Below are positions 34,935-44,773 of a stretch of 64,000 nt of DNA, piece by piece (positions within the stretch are counted from its first letter, which is position 1; every line of letters begins with the position of its first letter). Origin of the DNA: Paludibacter sp. GTDB lineage: Bacteria > Bacteroidota > Bacteroidia > Bacteroidales > Paludibacteraceae. The stretch is from positions 124,001-188,000 of the forward strand of contig JAQTTH010000006.1 in the NCBI GenBank assembly GCA_028710895.1, read 5' to 3'. Made by a program: the position numbers and the translations under genes. Under the pieces are notes generated by a model. The model was given only the letters and a program-made list of their open reading frames with translations. It had not been told where the DNA came from and did no database searches.

Positions 34935-35656
34935 TTCTTTTCCTTTTATTTTTATCACTTAGTGCTTTTGCTCAAAACTATCCTTCGGGGAAATCCATTC
35001 TGGATAAAGTGGACAATAATATGTCGGCAAAATCGCGCATTCTGACAGCCCGAATGGAGATTAATTCGGCACGCGGCACACGTACCATGGAATCTAAATC
35101 GTGGTCGTCGGGCACTGAGAAATCATTTACCGAATACCTTGCTCCGGCGCGCGAAAAAGGCACCAAGATGCTGAAGCTTGCAAACCAGTTGTGGATTTAT
35201 TCTCCTTCGACCGACCGGGTTATTCAAATTTCGGGGCATATGTTGCGCCAATCGGTAATGGGCAGCGATATGTCGTACGAAGACATGATGACCGACCGAC
35301 CTTTGCTGGAGCAATACAAAGCTGACGTAAGTGGCGAAGAAGTAGTGGATGGTCGCAAGTGCTGGGTGGTGAATCTCACAGCCATTGCGACGGATGTGAA
35401 TTATGCTTCGCAAAAAATGTGGGTGGACGAGGAACGATATGTGCCGCTGAAAGTGGAAATGTTTGCCAAAGGTGGAAAACTGCTGAAACGCATTACGTTT
35501 AGCGACGTACAACGCGTTCAGAATCGTTGGTATCCCAAAACATTTGTGTATAAAGATGTGCTGAAAGATGGCAAAGGAACTAAAATGGTTATTGAAGAAA
35601 TGCAATTGGATGCAACTATTCCGGCAAGCGTGTTTAATTTGGGGAATTTGAAATAA
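34883..35656 (+). CDS. LolA-like outer-membrane lipoprotein-sorting protein
   Basis: 257 residues, periplasmic. Residues 1-31 form a signal peptide ending AFAQ, unusually long because codons 10-18 (LVPLQGLGV) are encoded by one arm of the palindromic repeat. The mature domain is a LolA/LolB-like half barrel of the 'outer membrane lipoprotein-sorting protein' family: ILTARMEINSARGTRTMESK, LWIYSPSTDRVIQI, MTDRPLLEQYKADV, KMWVDEERYVPLKVE. It follows the ABC permeases and would accept or deliver a lipid or lipoprotein substrate. A terminator ends the operon. Confidence 0.85.
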   Translation: MNTLKIRTNLVPLQGLGVLFLLFLSLSAFAQNYPSGKSILDKVDNNMSAKSRILTARMEINSARGTRTMESKSWSSGTEKSFTEYLAPAREKGTKMLKLANQLWIYSPSTDRVIQISGHMLRQSVMGSDMSYEDMMTDRPLLEQYKADVSGEEVVDGRKCWVVNLTAIATDVNYASQKMWVDEERYVPLKVEMFAKGGKLLKRITFSDVQRVQNRWYPKTFVYKDVLKDGKGTKMVIEEMQLDATIPASVFNLGNLK

Positions 35657-35663
35657 AAAAAGG

Positions 35664-35696
35664 TAGGGACAATTCGCAACTTGTCCCTATCTTTTT
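35664..35696 (+). terminator. Terminator of the TetR-led operon
   Basis: Hairpin TAGGGACAA / TTGTCCCTA with an eight-base loop and a CTTTTT run. Confidence 0.85.
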
Positions 35697-35727
35697 ATTA
35701 AGTGATGTATCTATTCTTTTTGTTTCC

Positions 35728-35967
35728 GTGCTTTTGTTCAATTGTATTTTATGCATTCGAATTTACTTTTCAGCCTGGATTTCGTCCTACGACATCTTCC
35801 CTATTTCGGCCATGAACGAAAAGAAAATACTCCTTGACGAAGCTGCCGAAAAGAACCAGATTCTGATGTTTGAACACGACGCCTATACCGAATGCTGCAC
35901 CGTGGTGGCACAATACAAAAAACACAAGGTGGACAAAACAATGACGTTTGAGGAAATACTCAACTAA
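35728..35967 (+). pseudogene. Remnant C-terminus of an MBL-fold metallo-hydrolase
   Basis: A 79-residue frame whose last ~60 residues (SYDIFPISAMNEKK, LLDEAAEKN, ILMFEHDAYTECCTVV) look like the final helix-strand-helix of Bacteroidota metallo-beta-lactamase-fold hydrolases. There the EHD motif carries a late, conserved acidic-His pair. The metal-binding HxHxDH part is absent, and the first residues (MLLFNCILCIRIYFS) do not belong to the family. I see no other part of the gene upstream, where an operon terminator ends at 35696. I read it as the leftover of a deletion. Confidence 0.5.
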
Positions 35968-35970
35968 AAA

Positions 35971-36006
35971 AACAGCGGAAACTTGTAAGTACAAATTTCC
36001 GCTGTT
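35971..36006. terminator. Bidirectional terminator
   Basis: AACAGCGGAAA / TTTCCGCTGTT hairpin between the remnant and the convergent ABC genes. Confidence 0.75.
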
Positions 36007-36017
36007 CATTTTGATAT

Positions 36018-36713
36018 TTACACCGCAAAATAGGCTTCCAGTTCATTCAGGGTATCATCGCCTGTTTGGAGGTCTTTCACCACATTTCCTTTTTCGAGCA
36101 CCACGATGCGCTTACACACTTCGGTAATATGATTCAGGTCGTGGCTAGAGATGAGCATTGTCATATTAAAGCGGGTTTGTAAATCGGTGAGGAAGCGTTT
36201 CAAACGGATTTGCGACGAAGGGTCGAGCGCCGTAAAGGGTTCGTCGAGAATCAGTATTTTGGGGTCACCAATAAGCGCGGCAGCAATACCAATTTTCTTT
36301 TGGTTTCCTTTCGAAAAATCGCGGATCAGTTTTTTTGAACCCAGTATTTCGTCGTTGAAAAAGTCCTTCATCGAATCCAGGAAAAGAGCAATGTCGCCAT
36401 CGGTTTTGTTGTGCAGTTTTCCCACAAATTTGAAGTATTCTTCCGTTGTAAGAAAGTCAATCAAAAAGCCTTCGTCGAGGAACGAACCTGTTGAAGTTTT
36501 CCAGGCATCGTTGCGCATAACCAGTTGGTCGTCAATTTTCACTTCGCCCTGCGTTGGTTCAATCAGGTCGAGAATCAGGCGGAAAAAAGTTGTTTTTCCG
36601 GCACCGTTATTTCCCACCAATCCGAAACTTTCGCCTTGTGGAATCGTCATATCAGGTATATTCAGCACAGTAACACCGTTGTAAGCTTTCTGCAAATTCG
36701 ATACTTGTATCAT
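36018..36713 (-). CDS. ABC transporter ATPase
   Basis: 231 residues of the CcmA/drug-exporter ATPase group. Walker A is GNNGAGKTTFFRL, Walker B ILILDEPFTALDP, and the H-loop MLISSHDLNH. The signature is RDFSKGNQKKIGIAAAL, where FSKGNQ replaces the canonical LSGGQ as in many Bacteroidota exporters. It lies 44 bases after a DUF5687 permease gene and would power it. Confidence 0.9.
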   Translation of the reverse strand: MIQVSNLQKAYNGVTVLNIPDMTIPQGESFGLVGNNGAGKTTFFRLILDLIEPTQGEVKIDDQLVMRNDAWKTSTGSFLDEGFLIDFLTTEEYFKFVGKLHNKTDGDIALFLDSMKDFFNDEILGSKKLIRDFSKGNQKKIGIAAALIGDPKILILDEPFTALDPSSQIRLKRFLTDLQTRFNMTMLISSHDLNHITEVCKRIVVLEKGNVVKDLQTGDDTLNELEAYFAV

Positions 36714-36757
36714 ACTCTTTTCAATTATGAATTATGAATTGTAAATTATGAATTAAT

Positions 36758-38242
36758 TTACTCCCCTTCGCGGAAGCCTTCGGCCATAATGTATTTACGG
36801 CGGTTAAACTGATTGACACAAAGCGTTATCAGCTGATTGCGGAACAAAATGCCAAGCGCCCCCAAAGTAGCAAGCGTCCACAAAGCAACAGCTATGGAGG
36901 CCAGACTTGTAAGCACCCCCACAATGATCATGGGCAAAAACATAAGCGGAAGCACAATCAGGAAGTTTTTATAGGTAGTTCCCTGGTAGTTCATGGCCGA
37001 CGATTTGCTCAGGTCGAGCTTGCGGGTATTGTAGGTGGCAAAGAACAGGAGCAGGAAAATATTTACTCCGGCATTGAAAATAAAAGCCGTCAAATGCATG
37101 TACACAATCTTCATCCCAAAAAAGAAATAGGGAGTAGTGAGCACAAAACAAATAACGTTGAATGCCAGCAACAAATAATAGTTGGCGTTCAGGTACGTGC
37201 GGATAGGAATATTCTTTGTCATCAGGCTATCGAAATGTGAGCTATCCCAGCTGATAATCCACTGACCGAACATCAGCATAAGTAACCCGGTCATAAACAT
37301 AGCCACAAAAAACAACATACCGCTGTTGTGCGCGTAGGCTTTGTTGGTGTAAAACAGCAGTCCGTAGAACAGGAAGAAACCCGACATATACAGAATACTT
37401 TTTGTCCGTTTATGACGCAGAATCAGTTTCAATTCCAGCCCGATAAGTTCACCTATCACCCCGAAACGATTGAGGAAAGACAGGTCGCGGGTAACTGTTT
37501 TATCGCTTTTTATTTTGCTGTTGAATTTTTCGGGGTAGAAGTTCTGTGAGAAAAACCATTTATTGAGCATAAACGCCACAGCAACCATTAGCAATGCCAC
37601 CAGCAATCCGTAAGGGTTTAGCACTATAAAGCCGTAGAATGATTTGGAGATATTGAAAAGCGAGAAAACTTTAAAATATTCCAACGCAACAATACCTGCA
37701 AAAGCCAGTATAATAAGCAGAAACGAAAGCAGACTTGAGCCGTATTTGCGTTTAATATAGGCTCCTGTAAGTGAATTGAACCAGATAAGAAACACAAAAC
37801 TAAGCACAAACCGCAAAGCCACCCCGACACTGTAATAACCCACTACCGACTTTATGGCAAAAGGCACAACCACCAGCAACAAAAAGTAATTGATGGGATT
37901 GGTGAGCGGTTTCAGCAACAGGAAATTGATAAGCAACGAACGCTTTATGGGCAACACCTGATAAGGAGGCAGGTTAAACGTGTTCAACTGCTGCATGGCA
38001 AACCGGATAATCAAGCCCATTAGCATAATATACAGCATTGCACCATTGAACAACTCCATGGGATTAAGTGTATTATCGGCCTTTTCAAGTATTTCGTTGA
38101 GCGAAAAACCGATAAATAACAAAATGGCCGCCATATACAGTGTAAAAAATCCCAACAACAAACTAACAGCGAGATTTTTATAAAATCCCTGCGCCCGATA
38201 GCTCTTCTTCCATTCTTGTACCACCAAATCCAGTATCAACAT
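36758..38242 (-). CDS. DUF5687 ABC-type permease
   Basis: 494 residues with about 11-12 transmembrane helices and no large soluble domain. The start (VVQEWKKSYRAQGFYKNLAV) and the internal LKLILRHKRTKSILYMS are typical of DUF5687, a Bacteroidota family always coupled with an ABC ATPase, as here. The substrate is unknown. A possible promoter TAATTTTG lies at 38271-38278. Confidence 0.85.
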   Translation of the reverse strand: MLILDLVVQEWKKSYRAQGFYKNLAVSLLLGFFTLYMAAILLFIGFSLNEILEKADNTLNPMELFNGAMLYIMLMGLIIRFAMQQLNTFNLPPYQVLPIKRSLLINFLLLKPLTNPINYFLLLVVVPFAIKSVVGYYSVGVALRFVLSFVFLIWFNSLTGAYIKRKYGSSLLSFLLIILAFAGIVALEYFKVFSLFNISKSFYGFIVLNPYGLLVALLMVAVAFMLNKWFFSQNFYPEKFNSKIKSDKTVTRDLSFLNRFGVIGELIGLELKLILRHKRTKSILYMSGFFLFYGLLFYTNKAYAHNSGMLFFVAMFMTGLLMLMFGQWIISWDSSHFDSLMTKNIPIRTYLNANYYLLLAFNVICFVLTTPYFFFGMKIVYMHLTAFIFNAGVNIFLLLFFATYNTRKLDLSKSSAMNYQGTTYKNFLIVLPLMFLPMIIVGVLTSLASIAVALWTLATLGALGILFRNQLITLCVNQFNRRKYIMAEGFREGE

Positions 38243-38374
38243 AATATTCAGTTTTTACATTTAACAGGCACAAAATTAATAAAAAACATGTGAGAATAAA
38301 ATTATTCAACCATAATTTTACGCTCACATGCAATTATTTCGACAAAACCCGATGCCGACCACTAAATACAGTTA

Positions 38375-38914
38375 TTATTCGGTTTCCGCTTTCTCGTCTT
38401 CTTCCATAAACCAACCGGCATACATGGCATATTGATGCGCAATTTTGCGGTTCATTTCGTTGCTTTGCTCCGGGGCAACAGCTTTTACCATTTTAGCCGG
38501 AACACCTGCCCAAAGCGTAAAAGGAGGAATCTTTGTATTGCTGAGCACCAATGCCCCAGCAGCAACAATAGCCCCCTCACCCACTTCGGCATAATCAAGC
38601 AAAGTAGCTCCCATACCTATCAGAGCATAGTTATCGATTTTAGCCCCATGCACAGTCACATTATGACCGATTGAAACATAGTCGCCAATTTCAACGGTCG
38701 ATTTTTCGTACAATGTGTGCAACACCGAACCGTCCTGTATATTCACGTGATTGCCGATTCTTATCGAGTTTACATCGCCACGCAACACGGCGTTGAACCA
38801 CACACTGCAACCATCACCCATAATAACATCGCCTACCACAGTGGCGTTTTCGGCCAGATAACAATTCTCGCCCATTTGCGGAGTAAAGCCCCGCACCGAT
38901 TTTATTAATGCCAT
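38375..38914 (-). CDS. Gamma carbonic anhydrase family hexapeptide-repeat protein
   Basis: 179 residues forming a left-handed beta-helix of hexapeptide repeats (ENATVVGDVIMGDGCSVWFN and on). The three zinc-ligand histidines of gamma carbonic anhydrases are present: His66 (SVLH), His84 (IGHN) and His89 (TVHG). Many YrdA/PaaY-like members have weak or no CO2 hydration activity, so the name is structural. It forms trimers. It is a single gene with its own promoter. Confidence 0.88.
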   Translation of the reverse strand: MALIKSVRGFTPQMGENCYLAENATVVGDVIMGDGCSVWFNAVLRGDVNSIRIGNHVNIQDGSVLHTLYEKSTVEIGDYVSIGHNVTVHGAKIDNYALIGMGATLLDYAEVGEGAIVAAGALVLSNTKIPPFTLWAGVPAKMVKAVAPEQSNEMNRKIAHQYAMYAGWFMEEDEKAETE

Positions 38915-38992
38915 GCTATATTTTTAATTCATAATTTCTAATGCATAATTCATAATTAGAAGCCTCCTCACTTTGGGGTCTAACTGAAGCTG

Positions 38993-39000
38993 CAAAGATA
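38993..39000 (-). promoter_or_regulatory. Promoter -7 box for the gamma carbonic anhydrase gene
   Basis: TATCTTTGC on the minus strand, about 80 bases before the start codon. Confidence 0.55.
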
Positions 39001-39064
39001 CGGGACTTGACAGAAAATAGAAAACAGAAAAGGGATTTATTTTCAGTCCCGTTGAAAGTGAAAC

Positions 39065-39101
39065 AAAAAGACCGTTTCGAAAATTCGAAGCGGTCTTTTT
39101 T
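39065..39101 (-). terminator. Terminator of sdhCAB
   Basis: AAAAAGACCG(C/T)TTCGAA / TTCGAAGCGGTCTTTTT hairpin just after the sdhB stop. Confidence 0.85.
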
Positions 39102-39121
39102 ATTTAGTTTAAATCAAACGA

Positions 39122-39877
39122 TTAGTCTTTGAATTTTGCACTCAGGAACTCACGGTTCAAGCGGGCAATGTGCGAGATAGAAACGTTTTTAGGACATTCA
39201 GCTTCGCAGGCTCCTGTATTCGTACAGTTACCGAAACCAAGTTCATCCATTTTAGCCACCATTACTTTAGCACGGTGAGCAGCTTCTACTTTTCCTTGTG
39301 GAAGTAATGCCAACTGGCTTACTTTTGCCGCAACGAACAACATAGCCGAACCATTTTTACAAGCAGCCGCACAAGCACCGCAACCGATACATGAAGCAGC
39401 GTCCATAGCCTCGTCAGCAATGTTTTTTCCAATAGCAATGGCGTTACCATCAGGAACACCACCGGTATTTACCGAAACATATCCACCAGCCTGAATAATT
39501 TTGTCGTAAGCACCACGATCCACCATCAAATCTTTGATAATAGGGAATGCAGCCGAACGCCATGGCTCAACAGTGATTGTTTGTCCATCGTGGAAGTTAC
39601 GCATGTGCAACTGACAAGTGGTAATTTCACCGTCCGGTCCGTGAGGATGTCCGTTGATATACAAGCTACACATACCACAAATTCCTTCGCGACAGTCGTG
39701 ATCGAATACGATTGGCTCTTTGCGTTGTTTGATTAATGATTCGTTTAAAACGTCTAACATTTCAAGAAATGAACTGTCAGTAGATACGTTATCCACTTTA
39801 TAGGTCTCGAATTCGCCTTTAACTTTCGGACCGGCTTGACGCCAAACTTTTAGCGTTAAATTTATACTTTTTTCCAT
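39122..39877 (-). CDS. sdhB: Succinate dehydrogenase/fumarate reductase iron-sulfur subunit
   Basis: 251 residues. The [2Fe-2S] ligands are Cys62, Cys67 and Cys70 ([10 protein letters not shown]) and Cys88. The [4Fe-4S] motif is [11 protein letters not shown], and the [3Fe-4S] set includes [15 protein letters not shown]. It passes electrons between the flavin subunit and the diheme cytochrome b. It is the last gene of sdhCAB, 26 bases after sdhA. Confidence 0.95.
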   Translation of the reverse strand: MEKSINLTLKVWRQAGPKVKGEFETYKVDNVSTDSSFLEMLDVLNESLIKQRKEPIVFDHDCREGICGMCSLYINGHPHGPDGEITTCQLHMRNFHDGQTITVEPWRSAAFPIIKDLMVDRGAYDKIIQAGGYVSVNTGGVPDGNAIAIGKNIADEAMDAASCIGCGACAAACKNGSAMLFVAAKVSQLALLPQGKVEAAHRAKVMVAKMDELGFGNCTNTGACEAECPKNVSISHIARLNREFLSAKFKD

Positions 39878-39903
39878 TGGTTATATTAGTTACGAATTAC
39901 TGA

Positions 39904-41880
39904 TTAAGATTTATAATTACGTTGTTGACGGTGGATAAATTCGTAATCCAATGCTTCTTTAAGCAATTCGGGTTCTTTACCTTCGCCGGTAAATTTCCAG
40001 CAAGAAGCAAATGAGAATTCTTCATCGTTACGTAATGCTTCACCTTCGGGAGTTTGGTACTCTTCGCGGAAGTGACCACCACATGATTCTTCGCGCATCA
40101 ACGCGTCACGTGCCATCAATTCACCAATTTCAATAAAATCAGCCAAACGAAGTGCTTTTTCAAGTTCCACGTTCATATCGGCACTAACACCCGGAACATA
40201 TACTTTGGTCCAGAATTCGTGACGCACAGCTTTGATTTTTTCCAATGCTGTTTCCAATCCGGCTTTGTTACGACCCATACCTACAAAATCCCACATAATC
40301 AATCCCAATTCGCGGTGGATAGAATCAACTGATTTATCTCCCTGAATCTTCATGATCTTTTCGATTTTAGCATGAATATCTTTTTCAGCTTGTTCAAATT
40401 CAGGTAACTCGGTGCTCATGCGTGGAGTTTGAATCTGATCGGCCAGGTAATTTTGAATAGTATATGGCAATACGAAATATCCGTCGGCCAAACCTTGCAT
40501 CAATGCCGAAGCACCCAAGCGGTTAGCACCGTGATCAGAGAAGTTAGCTTCACCAATACAGAACAATCCTTTTACAGAAGTTTGTAGTTCATAATCAACC
40601 CAGATACCACCCATGGTGTAGTGAATAGCCGGATAAATCATCATCGGAGTGTTGTATGGATTATCATCAACAATCTTTTCGTACATCTGGAAAAGGTTAC
40701 CGTAACGGGCGCGAACAACGTTTTCACCTAAACGTTCGATTGCAGCGGAGAAATCAAGATAAACAGCCAATCCTGTATTACCAACACCGTAACCGGCATC
40801 GCAACGTTCTTTAGCAGCACGTGAAGCCACATCGCGGGGAACAAGGTTACCGAAAGCAGGGTAACGACGTTCAAGATAATAATCGCGTTCGTCTTCGCTC
40901 AGGTCAGTTGCTTTTTTCTTTCCGGCACGAATAGCCTCAGCATCTTCTTTTTTCTTTGGAACCCAGATACGACCGTCGTTACGCAACGATTCAGACATCA
41001 AAGTCAGTTTCGATTGGTATTCGCCGTGAACAGGGATACAGGTTGGGTGAATTTGCGCATAAGCAGGGTTAGCAAAATAAGCTCCTTTTTTATACATCTG
41101 GATAGCAGCCGATCCGTTCGAAGCCATTGCATTGGTAGAAAGGAAGAAAGTATTTCCATAGCCACCGGTTCCAACAACCACTGCGTGAGCGAAGAAACGT
41201 TCGATTTTACCCGAAACAAGGTTGCGGGCAATGATTCCGCGGGCGCGACCATCAATTACAACCACGTCCAACATTTCGTAGCGTGAATACAATTTCACAG
41301 CACCTTTACCGATCTGACGGCTCAAAGCTGAATAAGCTCCCAGCAACAATTGTTGACCGGTTTGACCTTTTGCGTAGAACGTACGTGAAACCTGTGCTCC
41401 ACCAAACGAACGGTTGTCAAGCAAACCACCGTATTCGCGGGCAAAAGGTACACCCTGAGCCACACATTGGTCGATAATGCTATTCGAAACCTCTGCCAAA
41501 CGATATACGTTAGCTTCACGGGCACGGTAGTCACCACCTTTGATAGTATCGTAGAAAAGACGGTAAACAGAGTCACCATCATTTTGATAGTTTTTTGCAG
41601 CATTGATACCACCTTGTGCAGCAATTGAGTGCGCACGACGTGGTGAATCCTGAATACAGAAGTTCAATACATTAAAGCCCATTTCAGCCATTGAAGCAGC
41701 AGCTGATGCTCCGGCCAACCCTGTTCCAACAACGATAATATCCAAACGACGTTTGTTCGATGGATTTACAAGTTTTTGGTGCGCTTTATAATTGCTCCAT
41801 TTTTCGGCCAACGGTCCTTCAGGAATGCGGGCATCTATTTTAGTTGCATCTACCGCAGTAGATTGTTCTTTCTTTGCCAT
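39904..41880 (-). CDS. sdhA: Succinate dehydrogenase/fumarate reductase flavoprotein subunit
   Basis: 658 residues. The FAD dinucleotide fold is at residues 48-75 ([20 protein letters not shown]) and the covalent-FAD histidine segment is [15 protein letters not shown]. Substrate-site residues appear in [14 protein letters not shown] and [12 protein letters not shown]. The length and the start ([15 protein letters not shown]) match the Bacteroidota B-type enzymes, which work as fumarate reductase in anaerobes and as succinate dehydrogenase otherwise. Direction cannot be told from sequence. Confidence 0.96.
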   Translation of the reverse strand: MAKKEQSTAVDATKIDARIPEGPLAEKWSNYKAHQKLVNPSNKRRLDIIVVGTGLAGASAAASMAEMGFNVLNFCIQDSPRRAHSIAAQGGINAAKNYQNDGDSVYRLFYDTIKGGDYRAREANVYRLAEVSNSIIDQCVAQGVPFAREYGGLLDNRSFGGAQVSRTFYAKGQTGQQLLLGAYSALSRQIGKGAVKLYSRYEMLDVVVIDGRARGIIARNLVSGKIERFFAHAVVVGTGGYGNTFFLSTNAMASNGSAAIQMYKKGAYFANPAYAQIHPTCIPVHGEYQSKLTLMSESLRNDGRIWVPKKKEDAEAIRAGKKKATDLSEDERDYYLERRYPAFGNLVPRDVASRAAKERCDAGYGVGNTGLAVYLDFSAAIERLGENVVRARYGNLFQMYEKIVDDNPYNTPMMIYPAIHYTMGGIWVDYELQTSVKGLFCIGEANFSDHGANRLGASALMQGLADGYFVLPYTIQNYLADQIQTPRMSTELPEFEQAEKDIHAKIEKIMKIQGDKSVDSIHRELGLIMWDFVGMGRNKAGLETALEKIKAVRHEFWTKVYVPGVSADMNVELEKALRLADFIEIGELMARDALMREESCGGHFREEYQTPEGEALRNDEEFSFASCWKFTGEGKEPELLKEALDYEFIHRQQRNYKS

Positions 41881-41919
41881 ATTCTTATTTACTATTTTTT
41901 TTATTTACAACTTACCATT

Positions 41920-42597
41920 TTAAATGCAAGAACCGCATCCGAATAGATAATACACAGGAATTGACATAAACATTAAAATCACAATCGTAGAAATAATGTT
42001 TGAAATAACTTTTACACGTGGTAACCATGTTTTGTTATTTAAGCCGGTCGTTTGTAATGCACTCCAAACACCGTGAGTCAGGTGAAGCCAAAGTGCAGCA
42101 AGCCATACAATGTAAATTCCACAATACACTTTATTGCTGAACAACTCTTTCACATATTCAGCACCTTTTGAAGGTTCGAAATTACCTGTGTGAATACCAG
42201 ACAACTCAGCAAACTGCATTTTGAACCAAAAGTTGTACATGTGTAAGGCTAAAAATCCAAACACAACCGCTCCAAGAATCAACATATTGCGTGAAGCCCA
42301 CGAAACACCTTTTTGATTTTTTGTCACAGCATAACGTTCAGGACCACGAGCACGTAAATTTTGATACGATAAAACCAGAGCGTACAAAATATGAATTACG
42401 AAACCGGCTGCCAATACGCTTGTTCCAGCAACAGCATACCAGTTAGCTCCTAAAAATGCACAGATTGCATTGTAAGCTTCGGGCGAAATAATCACCACAA
42501 TGTTCATACAACTGTGAAAAAGCAAAAACAACACGAGGAAAGCCCCCGTGATACTCATAATAAGCTTTCGCCCAATAGAGGAATCAATTAACCACAT
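41920..42597 (-). CDS. sdhC: Succinate dehydrogenase/fumarate reductase cytochrome b558 subunit
   Basis: 225 residues, five transmembrane helices, the single large b558-type anchor of B-type complex II. Heme-ligand histidines lie in LLFHSCMNIVV, AGFVIHILYAL, LALHMYNFW and LHLTHGVWSAL. It is the first gene of the operon. The promoter box is about 175 bases upstream. Confidence 0.93.
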   Translation of the reverse strand: MWLIDSSIGRKLIMSITGAFLVLFLLFHSCMNIVVIISPEAYNAICAFLGANWYAVAGTSVLAAGFVIHILYALVLSYQNLRARGPERYAVTKNQKGVSWASRNMLILGAVVFGFLALHMYNFWFKMQFAELSGIHTGNFEPSKGAEYVKELFSNKVYCGIYIVWLAALWLHLTHGVWSALQTTGLNNKTWLPRVKVISNIISTIVILMFMSIPVYYLFGCGSCI

Positions 42598-42772
42598 AGA
42601 TTTTTGTTTTAGTTTGTAATATATATAGAAGTTTTGAAGTAACAGAAGCTATAAAAGTAATTGAAATAATCCTATCTACTCAAACAGCACAAGTTAATAA
42701 TACTGCATTAAAAATGCAAACCACAGCAATTCAACGCCTTATAAAAATAATAGCTATTCTTTAAATTTAGCG

Positions 42773-42780
42773 CAAAAGTA
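42773..42780 (-). promoter_or_regulatory. Promoter -7 box for sdhCAB
   Basis: TACTTTTGC on the minus strand. The 293-base gap to miaB holds nothing else I can identify. Confidence 0.5.
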
Positions 42781-42890
42781 GTGCATTGCATTCAATACTG
42801 CAAGCAATTACGGAAAAAATTCTTTAATCATTTTGTAATATTGATTAACTTTCAAAATGTCAAGAACATAAGAAAGATAATCGGTAAAAA

Positions 42891-44267
42891 TTAGTTCTCT
42901 ACCACGTCACCAAAAAGCGTTGCTGATGACGCACTTGTTACTTTCACCCGGATAGTTTCACCAATGTGGCGACCCAGACGCGGGAAAATAATCACTTTAT
43001 TCTGCGATGTACGACCAAAAAGCTGTTCTTTAGACCGTTTTGAAAAACCTTCAACCAGCACTTCGAAAGTTTTACCGATATCATTCTGATTACTTTCCAG
43101 TGCCACCTCGTTCTGAAGTGCAATGATTTCGGCCAGTCGGCGAAGTTTAGTTTCTTCAGGCACATTGTCGGGCATACGCTTGGCAGCTACTGTACCCGGG
43201 CGCTCCGAATACTTGAACATAAATGCCATATCGAATTTTACTTCGCGCATCAACGACAAGGATTCCTGATGGTCTTCTTCCGTTTCGTCGTGGAAACCAC
43301 AGAAAATGTCAGTACCAATTGATACGTCAGGAATAATGCGTCGCATAGCCTCAACCCGACCCAAATACCATTCCCGGGTATATTTACGGTTCATCAGTTG
43401 AAGTATTTTATTGCTTCCCGACTGCACAGGTAAGTGTATGAATCGACAAATATTCGGATATTTGGCAATCACTTCAAGCGTTTCGTCAGTCATATCCTTT
43501 GGATGTGGCGATGTGAATCGGATGCGCATATCAGGCACCATTTCGGCAATAATACTCAGCAATTCGGGAAACTCAATAACGGTTCCGTCTTCGTTCTCGT
43601 AGCGATAGGAGTTCACAGTCTGGCCAAGCAACGTAACTTCTTTGTAGTTTTTTGCCTGCAAATCGCGAATCTCGTTCAAAATGCTTTCAACTTCGCGGCT
43701 TCTTTCTCGTCCTCGTGTGTAAGGTACAATGCAATAGGTACAGAATTTGTCGCAGCCACGCATAATCGACACGAAACCCGAAATAGCCTGACCGATACGG
43801 GTTGGCAGAACATCTTTATAGGTTTCGGTTTTCGACAACTCCACATTAATTGCCTTGTTACCATTTTCTACCGAATTAATCAGATTAGGGATGTCTAGAT
43901 ACGCATCAGGACCAACCACGATATTTACACCATGATCGGTTATCAACTCATCTTTCACACGTTCGGCCATACAGCCAATTACTCCAACTATCAACCCTTT
44001 GTTTTTTCGCTTCAGGGACTGAAAGTATTTTAAACGCTGAACAACCCTTTGTTCTGCATTATCACGCACAGAGCAGGTATTCACAAAAATTGCATTGGCA
44101 TCGGTAATTTTATCGGTCATTTCAAAACCATCCATTTCCATTATCGATGCAACGACTTCGCTATCGGCCACATTCATCTGGCAACCGTAAGTCTCGATAA
44201 ATAGTTTCTTGTCGTTCAAAACGGATTTAGAGTCCGTCGAAACAACAGTTTTTTCGTTTGTATCCAT
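42891..44267 (-). CDS. miaB: tRNA-2-methylthio-N6-dimethylallyladenosine synthase MiaB
   Basis: 458-residue radical-SAM methylthiotransferase that adds the ms2 group to i6A37 of tRNAs. The UPF0004 domain carries Cys29 (ETYGCQMNVADSE), NTCSVRDNAEQR and GCMAERVK, which bind the auxiliary cluster. The radical SAM motif is CDKFCTYCIVPYTRGRERS, and a C-terminal TRAM domain follows. The MiaB branch (rather than MtaB or RimO) is supported by CQMNVADSE. Promoter TATCTTTG lies 26 bases upstream. Confidence 0.94.
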   Translation of the reverse strand: MDTNEKTVVSTDSKSVLNDKKLFIETYGCQMNVADSEVVASIMEMDGFEMTDKITDANAIFVNTCSVRDNAEQRVVQRLKYFQSLKRKNKGLIVGVIGCMAERVKDELITDHGVNIVVGPDAYLDIPNLINSVENGNKAINVELSKTETYKDVLPTRIGQAISGFVSIMRGCDKFCTYCIVPYTRGRERSREVESILNEIRDLQAKNYKEVTLLGQTVNSYRYENEDGTVIEFPELLSIIAEMVPDMRIRFTSPHPKDMTDETLEVIAKYPNICRFIHLPVQSGSNKILQLMNRKYTREWYLGRVEAMRRIIPDVSIGTDIFCGFHDETEEDHQESLSLMREVKFDMAFMFKYSERPGTVAAKRMPDNVPEETKLRRLAEIIALQNEVALESNQNDIGKTFEVLVEGFSKRSKEQLFGRTSQNKVIIFPRLGRHIGETIRVKVTSASSATLFGDVVEN

Positions 44268-44292
44268 TATTATTTAAGTATATTTTGTTCTA

Positions 44293-44300
44293 CAAAGATA
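44293..44300 (-). promoter_or_regulatory. Promoter -7 box for miaB
   Basis: TATCTTTG on the minus strand, 26 bases before the miaB start. Confidence 0.6.
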
Positions 44301-44484
44301 CATCAACTAATCAAAATATGAAAGAAGTGTGCTTTTTACATTTTTTAACTCACTTATTGTACATTACACACTTTCCTAATAATGAATAAATTACGAATAA
44401 AACGTGCTTATTTGAAAAAAATATTTGATTTTTTTTATTCAAACCTCTTGCACGTTTAAAAAATTATTCTCACTTTTGCAAGTG

Positions 44485-44566
44485 TAAACAAACAGATAAA
44501 TTTTTCATAGTTAAGGTTTAGGTTAAAATGTGCAATGGGTGGCTGTGAAGTTACCCATTGTTTTTT
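44485..44566 (+). ncRNA. Candidate small RNA upstream of greA
   Basis: The 506-base gap between miaB and greA contains a complete intrinsic terminator, CAATGGGT / ACCCATTG followed by TTTTTT (44533-44566). It is preceded by a promoter-like TTGCACG...TCACTTTTGC near 44449-44480 and no reading frame. Together they could make an RNA of about 80 bases. No known family recognised. Confidence 0.3.
44533..44566 (+). terminator. Intrinsic terminator in the miaB-greA gap
   Basis: Eight-base stem, 12-base loop, six Ts; no annotated gene precedes it on this strand. Confidence 0.7.
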
Positions 44567-44664
44567 CTATAAAGTCGGGTGAGAGCAAAACGACAAATAA
44601 ATTCCTAAACAAAAAAAATGCTTTTAAACACAAATGAAATAGCTTATATCTAAAAAAAAGCTTG

Positions 44665-44672
44665 TATATTTG
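44665..44672 (+). promoter_or_regulatory. Promoter -7 box for greA
   Basis: TATATTTG about 100 bases before the greA start; fits TAnnTTTG. Confidence 0.5.
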
Positions 44673-44703
44673 TCAATCATAAAAAATATCACTTTAGAAT
44701 CAG

Positions 44704-44735
44704 AGTTCCGGCGAATATTGTCGGAATTCTTTTTG
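44704..44735 (+). terminator. Terminator-like hairpin in the greA leader
   Basis: AGTTCCGGCGA / TGTCGGAATT stem with G-U pairs followed by CTTTTTG, lying between the greA promoter and its ribosome site (AAGGGAGA at 44758). It may attenuate greA, for instance through GreA's own effect on paused polymerase. Confidence 0.45.
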
Positions 44736-44773
44736 TTATATACTTCTAAAAACCTAACAAGGGAGACAAGACT

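Noticed and set aside
38915-39121. Small gene between the carbonic anhydrase and sdhB
   Set aside because: Only a promoter, AT-rich words and a terminator are present.
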